DNA from: Pseudo-nitzschia pungens
Taxonomy: Eukaryota > Bacillariophyta > Bacillariophyceae > Bacillariales > Bacillariaceae
DNA: 64,000 bases
Assembly (NCBI GenBank): GCA_037355855.1
Contig: CM074759.1
Location: 2,480,001 to 2,544,000 of the forward strand
Direction: 5' to 3'
The notes under the pieces are model-generated. The model was not told the DNA's origin. It did no database searches and saw nothing but the letters and a program-made list of their open reading frames with translations. The position numbers were made by a program, and so were the translations under genes. Below, piece after piece: positions 28,861 to 37,748 of this stretch (position 1 is its first letter; each line of letters opens with the position of its first letter).

Positions 28861-29565
28861 AGGCTGCGGAGAGGAGTGAGGGGGCTGGGGGTTGTAGGTT
28901 TGAACCAGGGTAGAGCAGCAACAACAGGTCCAACGTTGGTCTGGACAAGAAAAAACTCCAGGGATCCAAAATAAACAGGACTGGAGCACTACCAGAAAAG
29001 TCACGTTCGAAACCCACAGAGGTGCTCTGGAGGTACAAAATTTAGAAACTCCAGTAGGCTATTGCAAATCCTGTAGAACCTGCAGCAAAAAGGCTTGTAA
29101 ACTTGGAGGGGACCAAAGACCAAAGTGAGTACCGGTAGAGTCAGCTTCGAACCAGGGACAATTCCAAGTGGTACACTTAAGCGCCAGGGCAGCTGCTTGC
29201 TTGAAAACAGGGGCTTTAGTAGAAACACTTAGGGACCAGGGGATACCAATGACAGGGCACACTTAAAAGGCCCAGGAGGGAACTTGAAGTTCAAACTCGC
29301 GAGTACTTATAAGTGGAAACAGTATCCAGGGGCAATTGGCTTGAAAACAGGGACCTTGAGCGAGATACTTAGGGGCTAGGGAAACTGCTTGCTGGAAAAC
29401 AGGTACTTAGGGACCAGGGAACTCGCGAACACTTAGGGATCAAAGAAGCTGCTTGCTTGAAAACAGGGGCTTTAGTAGAGGCCCTAAGGAAAAGGAGGGA
29501 GGCTGTTGTCTTGGGAAACTGGGGGGTGCTATATAGCAAAGCCACTTAGGGATCAGGGAACTCTC

Positions 29566-29829
29566 GAACACTTAGGGACCAGGGAAGCTGCTTGCCGGAA
29601 AACAGGTACTTAGGCACCGGGGAACTCTCGAACACTTAGAGACCAGGGAAGCTGCTTGCCGGAAAACAGGTACTTAGGCACCGGGGAACTCTCGAACACT
29701 TAGAGACCAGGGAAGCTGCTTGCCGGAAAACAGGTACTTAGGCACCGGGGAACTCTCGAACACTTAGAGACCAGGGAAGCTGCTTGCTGGAAAACAGGTA
29801 CTTAGGGACCGGGGAACTCGCGAACACTT
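29566..29829. repeat. 64-bp tandem repeat in the LINE-1 5' region, about 4 units
   Basis: Units start GAACACTTAG at 29566, 29630, 29694, 29758 and 29822, each containing GGAAGCTGCTTGC and GAAAACAGGTACTTAGG. It is an expansion of the boxes found singly elsewhere in LINE 5' regions. Confidence 0.9.
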
Positions 29830-30989
29830 AGGGACCAGGGTAGGGTGGAAACAGTATCCAGGGGCAATTGGCTTGAAAACAAAGACCTTGAGCGAGACAC
29901 TTAGGGACCAGGGAAGCTGCTTGCTGGAAAACAGGTACTTAGGGACCGGGGAACTCGCGGACACTTAGGGACCATAGAAACTGTAAACAGATGTAGGAGG
30001 GGAGCCTTAAGCAAAAGACTTAGGGACTAGGGGGCTGGGCGAGGAAACAGGGGAGCGCTTAAGTGAGAGACACTTAAGGAGCAGGGGGGCTGTAGGGTTG
30101 AAAATAGGGAGGAAACTGGAAGATATGCTCGCGCGAACCTGCAAATACTTAAGGGATCAACGAGTAGGAACCTTCTAGAAGGGGGTATATGTATGTGGTT
30201 GACAACTTCAACTTGAAAAGACTTAGGGAACTCAGCAAGGAACCTGGAAACAATGTAGAGCATTAAGTAATGAAATACTTAAGGACCTTGGAGTTTGGAT
30301 CTTGAAAAGAGCTTGAAAACAGAGTGAAAACCGAGCGTGGAGACTAACCGAAACAATTCAGCTGTAGAAATTAGTACTGGGTTTGCTGTAGAAAATTATG
30401 TGTCCTTGTTTCGCTTGCTGCTGAGGCTTGTTGCTGCCGAATCGATCGACCGACCGACAAGGGGAAACAAGCAACCAGAGCAACCAAAGGAAGCAGGGAG
30501 CAGCTGAACTAATAGCAGAATCAAGTAGGCGAGGTCTCTGTTAGTGGGTGTAGTGCTTGGTGTTGTTGTTGGAGCTTTAGAAGTGAGGGAGATATCAAAG
30601 GGGAATTGTGTGTAGAAATCTACGTGTTTTAAGTACTGGAACATCGGAACGTCGGACAAAATCGCGCGTTGCAAAATTGTAACAAAATGGCTACGGAATA
30701 TGAAGAGTACCAGGAAATAACAAGCAAGGCACCCACCGATCTCAATGCACCGAGAAAGAATCGAAGTGGAAAAATTGTATCAAATGCTGGTACACGTGCT
30801 GATACTACTACTACTACTACTACTACTAGGAAATCGAACCCAAAGACAAGTCGAAAACTACCACCCAACGCAGGTAGGGAGAAAAATAAAAGAACGAAGA
30901 GCAACCCCGCCGAGGTTTTGGTTGGTACCACACCACCAAGAAACAACCAACCCGCCGGCACGGGTTTTGTTACACCAAGCACTAGTAAT

Positions 30990-31489
30990 NNNNNNNNNNN
31001 NNNNNNNNNNNNNNNNNNNNNNNNNNNNNNNNNNNNNNNNNNNNNNNNNNNNNNNNNNNNNNNNNNNNNNNNNNNNNNNNNNNNNNNNNNNNNNNNNNNN
31101 NNNNNNNNNNNNNNNNNNNNNNNNNNNNNNNNNNNNNNNNNNNNNNNNNNNNNNNNNNNNNNNNNNNNNNNNNNNNNNNNNNNNNNNNNNNNNNNNNNNN
31201 NNNNNNNNNNNNNNNNNNNNNNNNNNNNNNNNNNNNNNNNNNNNNNNNNNNNNNNNNNNNNNNNNNNNNNNNNNNNNNNNNNNNNNNNNNNNNNNNNNNN
31301 NNNNNNNNNNNNNNNNNNNNNNNNNNNNNNNNNNNNNNNNNNNNNNNNNNNNNNNNNNNNNNNNNNNNNNNNNNNNNNNNNNNNNNNNNNNNNNNNNNNN
31401 NNNNNNNNNNNNNNNNNNNNNNNNNNNNNNNNNNNNNNNNNNNNNNNNNNNNNNNNNNNNNNNNNNNNNNNNNNNNNNNNNNNNNNNNN
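30990..31489. other. Assembly gap (500 N)
   Basis: Exactly 500 unknown bases, probably a default gap size, so reading frames cannot be carried across it. Confidence 0.99.
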
Positions 31490-31970
31490 ACCGGTGCCAA
31501 AATACCACCAAGACCCACCTATGAAGCCTTGCTACAACAGCTAGAAGCGAGCCAGTAGAAAATAGCTTCTTTAGAGAGGGATGTGACAATACTGCGGGCG
31601 GATGCACAAAAAGGAGAGCCCACACCGAAGGCAACTAAGCCAAAGCAGCAGATGGTATGAACCGTAAGTGAAACAAAATTGGAGATAACACAGCTGCAGT
31701 TCGATGAACTCTCTGAACACAGGAACGAGGCCGGTTTGGAGGGGCAGTTGACAAGGCACATAAAGACTAGGTGGTTTCATCAATTGAAGTTTATTATGGA
31801 TGAAGATCGTGTCAAATCAGTTTTGAAGAGAGCGATTGAGTCAAAAGCTGTGGTTCCGCCCAATGGTATTCCATTTCAAGTTTTTTATGAGTTTAACAGA
31901 AGGTTGGTGTACAAGGGTGTTGCCACGCTGCGGCATAATGCTCAAACTTTGGCTAGAAAACATTATCTTG

Positions 31971-32088
31971 GTACGTGGTTACTAATTGGATGAATTGGAT
32001 ACTATTACTGCTTGGTGGTGATTGATACTATCATATGCATTCCAAGCTAATCTAATGTCATAACTTTTCTACTGCTGTGTACTCCTAG
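31971..32088 (+). other. Spliceosomal intron (118 bp)
   Basis: A GTACGT donor and a pyrimidine-rich TGTGTACTCCTAG acceptor. Removing it joins KHYL to EDTLEQEDG with no frame break. Confidence 0.8.
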
Positions 32089-32816
32089 AGGACACACTTG
32101 AACAAGAGGATGGCATTCTTGTGCCAAATTCATTTCCGGGTAAAGTGGAGATTGTTGTGAAGGAGGTTGCTAGTAGTGCTGGTAGAAGAAAGAAAATGGG
32201 ACTGCATCCAGAGTACAGAAGGTGGGATGGCAGTGAAAATGAGGATTTTTATTACTTTGTGACTCGGATTCTGTCAAGTGTCTGTCCAATACAGAGGGAC
32301 TACAAAACCAGAAAGAAGACATGTTTGATAAGTAAAATTTTCACAGTTACGGATGAAGCATTTGCATTGATGATGATTCATAACGAGTATGATGTTTGGG
32401 TGAATCATGTTGAGCAAAAAATGAAGGGCAGCAGTGGCGGCCGGATTGTGAGAAGGAAGAAGAAAAAGAAATTTTGTGATCAGTACAGTGGAGAGGAGCA
32501 ATCATGGTCAAAGGAAGGTCTAGCACTGTTCAATAACTTGTGCAGGGAGATTGAGGTGCTGAGGAGCGATCCGGTGACGGGTAAAGAATGTGAGGAAAGG
32601 TTAAGAGTGAGGCTCCGTCGCGAGGCTGATGAGAAAAATGAAAGCAACAACAGTCCGTTGGATGAGGACTGGGGGCCAGAGGAAGAAGTTGCTGAATACA
32701 TTAGTCCGGAGCTAAAAGCTTTGCTAGATGTAGAGGAAGAGGGGGAGAACTTTACTGGTGGTGACAATTTGGGTGAAGGAGTTATGGATGGAATTACGGC
32801 GATGACAACTGTTTAA

Positions 32817-33401
32817 AAATTGTTGGTAGTAAATTTGTGTGGTGTGCATGAGAAAAATCGAATCGAGAACAAGAATAGTTACTGTAAATTTTAAAAATTT
32901 GTTGAAAGATTGACTTCGATTTTGCATCACAGTATTTCAAAATTTAATAGCGGGGGTAGTGATTCTTGTGAGGAGAGGGGTTGCGATTTCTGGAGGAGTC
33001 GATAATTTATTGTGAAGAATTTTTTGAATATATTGGAAATTCTTGAGGGGTGTGCCGGGAAATAATTTGTGTCGTCGTGAAAAAAAAAAATATGGGAGTG
33101 AATTTTGAGTGAGTCACATTTAAAAAAAATAGGGGGAGAGGGGAATTTTTCTAACAAAATAAATTAATTTTTTTGAAAAAGGCACGAGAAAACTAAAATG
33201 GGGTTGATTAATTTGATTAAGTGACTGAAGAAAATATTTGAGTCTTACAAAAAATTTGGGTCGCGTTCGATTTTTTTCTCTTTTTCTCAGAATTGAGGTA
33301 CTAACTCGGTCGCAATTGAGGTTGCGAATCGCGAAGGGGCTACGGATGGAGCTACATCAATTTGACCAGGAAATAAATTGCGACCCTCCCAAATAAATTC
33401 T
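32817..33401. other. AT-rich 3' flank of the host gene
   Basis: Strongly AT-rich intergenic DNA with A and T homopolymers. I see no conserved ORF or RNA gene. The left end of Gypsy-C lies near its right border. Confidence 0.5.
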
Positions 33402-33845
33402 TGAGAGCGGTTGCAAAACAGTTTTTGGACGCCATACCTACGTACTCCAACCGGTACCTAACATATTCATACCTTCAACCAGTACCTAACACGTACCCAT
33501 ACCTTCGGTACTTCAACACGTACCCATACCTTCAACCCGTACCTAACAACATCATACCTACCATCATACCTTCAGTCCCTCATACCTTCGACATTTATTT
33601 TCAAGTTTATTTTTTATACTTAAAAGCAAACAAGCTTAAGGTTCTCTGAAGATACTTGCCACCTACTTCACTTAAGTACAAGTTGTTCCAAGGTATCCAC
33701 CTAATACCTTGCCACATATATATACCTACATATATATATCAAGCCCCTACTACATACACATACCTACACATACATACCAAGTCCCTTCCATATACTTACT
33801 AAGTATCCAGCAGTACTCACCAAGTACCAACCATTATCCTCAACC
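33402..33845 (+). other. Presumed Gypsy-C LTR/leader with short tandem motifs
   Basis: 33430-33600 is a run of degenerate CCATACCTTC-AACC-GTACCTAAC words. 33712-33780 is rich in TACATATATAT. It leads directly into the gag ATG at 33846. Where the LTR ends cannot be told from one copy. Confidence 0.5.
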
Positions 33846-35352
33846 ATGTCCTTATCAACGCCCATCTCCTTCAAGTTTGATTTTGATCTAGAAGATCTTG
33901 ATAAGGCTGAGTACAAGTGTGTAAAAACTGTTGATGATGTAACTGAAACAACTAAGGTGAAGGTCACATACATCACCTCAACCTCAACCCTTTTGCAGAT
34001 GCTTCATTCCATTCACGAATTCACTAACGCTCGTACTTCCTTGTCCTGGACTACAGGTCCAAAACTGTACTCCAAATTTCCTGACATTTTAACCAACTAT
34101 GCTGATAAGACCTGGTGGAACACCAACATCCTAGGCCATACTCAGACTGTCCCTCACTTTGAACAAGACATCCGATCCTTTATCCGCTTCAAGTTCTCCA
34201 ATAACGACGACATCTACCGTAACCACAAACGATTCCTCTCTCAGATCAAGAAAACCACTTCAATGACTGTCTCCAGTTTTGTTTCATTGGTCACCTACCA
34301 CAACAATGTTATTCTTCCCTTGTTGCCTGGGGCTCCTGTTGCTGCAGCCGATGCCATCATTCCTACAGACAATTTCAAGAATCTCATCTATGACTCCATG
34401 CCTGCTGATTGGCGAGACGCTTATGAAGACAATCACTCTCCCTTTGATGACTCTCTGTACTATGCTGGCGCAGCCTTACTACAAAAGGCTCTAAATGATT
34501 ATTGAATCCCGCATGTACTCCAATATATATGGTATACATGTATGTATATTCAGTATATGTACACATTCAAGTATCAAGATAAATATCAAGAGTCTTATGA
34601 CTCGCTGATAATTGGATGTCAGGTCTCGATCGCTCATTCATCCCATACTCAAGGAATCATTCCCATCTCGTAAAGTATTCAACCATTCTCTTAAAACACA
34701 ATTTATTAACCTTTCATCATTAAAATACCTCTATCGCGTACCACTCCATCTAATTTCTACCCTAGAGTGTTACACTCTCTTGCTGATATCATTACCAGAA
34801 TGGAACGTTACTGCATCAAGGCAAATCGTAAGAACAACAAGAATAACAACAATGACAAGTCGAACAACTCCTCCAACAAGAGCGGTCACACCAAAAACAA
34901 CCGTCGGTCCAATAACAGAAACAACCGTTGTTCCAATAACAACAACAACAACAACAACAACAATTCCTCCCAGAATTCCAACTCCAACTCCAACTCCAAC
35001 GCCAACTCTAATTCCAGCAACCGAATTAAAGACTCTGATCCTTGTCCCATCCATCCTGGCGCTAACCATAATTGGGGTCAATGTTTCAAAAATGTTGACA
35101 ATCCTAATTCCAAGCATCGTGGTCCTTCCAACAACAACCGATCTTCAGCTGATGCAAATGTCACTACTCCAACGATGTCTTCAAACAACTCCCGTTGTTC
35201 TTCTGTCAGCAATCCTCCTCCTGGTGATGGCAATGTTTGCACCTTCATTGAATCACTCAATTCCCCACCAGAAGATGTTTGGGTTGACCTCTTTCATGTC
35301 AACGCTGACATTGATCCATCTTATTACAAGACTGATCTTCAATGCTTCCCTG
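33846..35352 (+). pseudogene. gag: Gypsy-C gag, interrupted by an LTR remnant
   Basis: It starts MSLSTPISFKFDFDLEDLDK at 33846. The first part (to LYYAGAALLQ, 34488) runs into D-type LTR sequence and stops (NDY, TGA at 34503-34505). Coding resumes at 34775 with SLADIITRMERYCIK, an Asn/Ser-rich stretch, a zinc-binding motif CPIHPGANHNWGQC and a linker. At 35352 Gypsy-B is inserted; across it DLQCFP continues in frame into pol at 57865. Gag and pol of this family therefore form one open frame with no stop between them. Confidence 0.85.
34489..34774 (+). repeat. 5'-truncated solo LTR of the D family
   Basis: It matches the D LTR from CTCTAAATGATTATTGAATC to the terminal GAGTGTTACA. About the first 35-40 bp are missing or unrecognisable. 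It lacks one TATATGG duplication and has a 10-bp insertion after CGCTGATA, so it is older than the 24811-27846 copy. No target duplication is visible because the left edge is lost. Confidence 0.85.
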
Positions 35353-35679
35353 TGTGATGGGCTAGCGTAGCTAGCACAAGCCACGAATGAATAATTAACC
35401 GAATCCCATATGGGAATCGACTTTTATATAAATCTTCAGGGATAGATACATTTCATATGTATCATAATTAATATGGTCGAGTCCCAGAAGATTATATATG
35501 CCTAATCGTGGGAATCGACAACAAGCCAACATTTATGGCAGAGCATGCCAAAATGTGGCTATGCTCGCGACTTCAAATTTTATATGTTTCCATTCTCAAT
35601 TCACGTAACGATACTCCGTAAAGTATCTAAACATTCACAAATTACATTCTACTCCAAAATTCTACCTTAGACCGTAACA
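35353..35679 (+). repeat. 5' LTR of Gypsy-B (327 bp)
   Basis: It begins TGTGATGGGCTAGCGTAGC and ends TTAGACCGTAACA. It is followed by CAGTAATTACTG (35680-35691), a perfect palindrome in the primer-site position, and then a short leader to the gag ATG at 35799. Confidence 0.95.
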
Positions 35680-35798
35680 CAGTAATTACTGTTTGCTTTT
35701 AAAGTAGAAACAGTAGAACTCAGTACTGAATTCAAAACATTCAACACCCTCAACAACAGGGGGACCTTGTATCTCCAACAAGACCCTAAACAGCAACA

Positions 35799-35920
35799 AT
35801 GGCCGGAATTTACAGAGATCCTCCTGTATCCTACAAGAGCTCTTTCGATAGCTCCAAACCGAAACTCGTCACCCTATCGGTATACGACAACAACGACCAT
35901 TCCGACAGCGTCAAGGTTCC
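35799..35920 (+). pseudogene. gag: Gypsy-B gag, first part
   Basis: It starts MAGIYRDPPVSYKSSFDSSK. The frame is cut after SVKV by Gypsy-A A2, which duplicated GTTCC. Coding continues at 40699 in the same frame once one copy of the duplication is discounted. Confidence 0.9.
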
Positions 35921-36129
35921 TGCCGTGCACCGAACCAACCCTAAATAAGGTTAAGGTTTGGATCAGAGCAAGATCGGCGATGAGCTGACTCAGCAGGGCT
36001 CGCTGACCACTCGCTCAGTGCTCCACAAGAGAGCACCTCCAATAACCTCACTAATGATCTAATAGCTCACAATTACAATTTGCATATCACTACTATCGTA
36101 AACACTACTAGTAGACCCAGGGTATGGCA
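35921..36129 (+). repeat. 5' LTR of Gypsy-A copy A2 (209 bp)
   Basis: TGCCGTGCACCG...GGGTATGGCA. It matches 40485-40693 except A against G at 36119. The middle differs from the LTRs of A1 and A3 (182 and 177 bp); both ends are conserved. Confidence 0.95.
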
Positions 36130-36949
36130 TGATTTTAAAATCAAGCTGAGCGCTGATGACCATGAGCAGAAAGATCACGATCGACCGAAAAGGATCGACG
36201 AGACTGAAAGAACAACCGATTGATCGGCCAAAAAGGGACCGACGTTGGAAACTGCTGAAAAATGGAGGCGCATAGAAGCAAACAGGGGGAAGGACATCCG
36301 GTGTCTGCAGCACTAAGGAAGACCAACCCCAGCAACAGTTGGCTCCATTACTGGGAGCAACTGCAGCAACAGAGACACCTAAGGACCTAAACAGGACCAT
36401 GGTCGACAACAAAAAAAAAATAATAATCGAAAATAATGAGTGTCGAAAAAGAGACACATAATCCAGTGAATGGACTAATTGGACCAACACTGAGTGGACG
36501 GACAGACCAAAAAGGGTATGCCGACCAAAACCAGAACATATAAATATCCGGACAGGTATAGAATAAATACCTAAACACCACTAAATCCCACGGGAGACAG
36601 GAAGTGGGACCGGCCCGGTGATTGCTTAATAGGGAAGCAACGCCGGAGAACCACGGGAATCGAATCCCCCGAAATAAAAACAGAAACAACTCCGGAGAAC
36701 CACAGGATTCCCGGGAACTAAAGAGAGAAACAACTCCCACCACTGGACAAGCCTAAGGCAAAATCAGTTACAACACGGAATAACGTGTATTCCGAAAGGG
36801 GAAAATCAGTTACAACACGAGATATCGTGTAGACAAAGAGAAAACTGGAGCAAACTGAAACAACCACTTTTTGCTCATTTCCACCCCAAATAACAACTTA
36901 CAGAAATACTGTAACTAAACTAAAGTAAATAAAAAGAAACTGATTAACC
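36130..36949 (+). other. Gypsy-A leader (A2)
   Basis: It begins with the palindrome TGATTTTAAAATCA (36130-36143). It contains the box ACCTAAGGACCTAAACAGG (from 36377) that reappears several times in the post-gag region. It matches the leaders of A1 and A3, with a short extra duplication near 36771-36830 (CAGTTACAACACG twice). Confidence 0.8.
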
Positions 36950-37748
36950 ATGGCGTCTAAAGGAACTAAACAGAAACCCTTCAACTTTACACGGGAGGAC
37001 TGGCCGGAAGATGCCACCACCGTGAAAATGAGTATCGACTCAGAAAAAGGAGGGGTAGCCTTCAGTGACTACCTGAAGGTACTCACCGGCACTGAAAGAC
37101 CGGAACTCTTTATCATCTGGAAGAGAGACTTTGACCAGAAAATTGCTGGCAATGACAAACTCCAAGGAGACCAGAAACTGGACGTCCTCCAGAGGATTAT
37201 CTCCTTCCAGCTTCACTCACGACAAGATGAAGGAAATCCTGGACACCAGCATGACCCACACCCAGAGGGACAAACTGGAACACATTGGATGGGACGTCTT
37301 CGCCCATTCTTTCAACACCACGATCGACAAACTCGAAAACCTGGAAACCACCATCCGAAATGAGGAAGAACTCCGCAAACGGATCACCGAACTGAAAAAA
37401 CAAAATGGTGGAACCAAGAAACACTCCAAGGCCACTCCTGGGGGAGGAAATGGAAAGTCTCCCAACAAAAAGAAGCGCCCAATGGAGAAGCAACCATGCA
37501 AAATTTGTGGCAAGACCCACGCCGGCAAATGCTGGAAACTAACCGGAGGACCCCCCAAGAAGGGGAAGTTTGACCGGGAGACCATAAATCTGCTCAAGGA
37601 GCATTTCGTGGCAAAAGAAGACTCAGACACTGAGCAACACTCCAAACCCCACTGGGGAAGGAACCTCTCCAACCACGAGTACTCCTATGAAGCGTTCGAC
37701 AAACAATGGAAACCAAAAACAATCCAACGCTACAGCGATAACAAATAA
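36950..37748 (+). pseudogene. gag: Gypsy-A gag, internally deleted (A2)
   Basis: The N-terminus MASKGTKQKPFNFTREDW is followed to DQKLDVLQR. About 690 bp are then missing and the sequence resumes at SSFTHDKMKEILDTS in a different frame. The coiled coil, the zinc knuckle CKICGKTHAGKC and the HWGRNLSNHEYSY block are present, but the end is replaced (EAFDKQWKPKTIQ). No functional gag is expected. Confidence 0.88.

Larger units (their letters stand above)
5843..30680 (-). mobile_element. LINE-1: full-length non-LTR retrotransposon, twice interrupted
   Basis: The 3' end (TAATAATAATAAT tail on the plus strand) is at 5843 and the 5' end at 30680. A 16-bp target duplication, AACAAAATGGCTACGG, flanks it (5827-5842 and 30681-30696). 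LINE-2 (13642-23951) and D (24811-27846) are inserted within it; without them it is about 11.5 kb. Parts in transcription order: 5' untranslated region with tandem arrays (30680-27858), ORF1 (27857-27847, 24810-23952, 13641-12127), ORF2 (11990-6156), 3' untranslated region (6155-5843). Confidence 0.93.
27847..30680 (-). promoter_or_regulatory. LINE-1 ORF1 start and 5' untranslated region
   Basis: The ORF1 ATG is at 27857 on the minus strand (M-A-P, then D). Upstream in order: the 15-bp tandem array, the shared block (28909-29075), CTTAGGGACCAGGG-type boxes from about 29220 to 30290 including a 64-bp tandem, and the conserved 5' block (about 30520-30680) seen in all three LINEs. The 5' end abuts the host gene ATG. 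No protein is proposed for this region. Confidence 0.7.
30687..32816 (+). pseudogene. Decayed host-type gene, unknown coiled-coil protein, one intron
   Basis: The ATG at 30687 (MATEYEEYQEITSKAP) opens a Thr/Lys-rich frame that enters the gap. Beyond it the reading PTYEALLQQLEASQ-KIASLERDV looks like one coiled coil but contains TAG at 31556; TGA follows at 31658. The next part (IKTRWFHQLKFIMDEDRVKSVL) is joined in frame by an intron (31971-32088, GTACGT...CCTAG) to the last exon (EYRRWDGSENEDFYYFVTRI, WSKEGLALFNNLCREI), which ends at 32816 in an acidic tail. I do not recognise the function; it may itself be mobile-element-related. LINE-1 separates it from its promoter. Confidence 0.7.

Noticed and set aside
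27747..28913. Long plus-strand open frame with a repeating TAGEL/TAGGL pentapeptide, and matching antisense frames
   Set aside because: The 15-bp repeat is a multiple of three and lacks stops, so several registers stay open by arithmetic. It lies in the LINE-1 5' region and starts inside the D LTR.
30669..31634. Open frames spanning the N run
   Set aside because: Unknown bases cannot support a reading frame, and 500 is probably an arbitrary gap length.
32121..32816. Independent gene starting at 32121
   Set aside because: It begins with GTG in the middle of an exon. An in-frame splice (31971-32088) joins it to the upstream exon, so it is the last exon of the 30687 gene.
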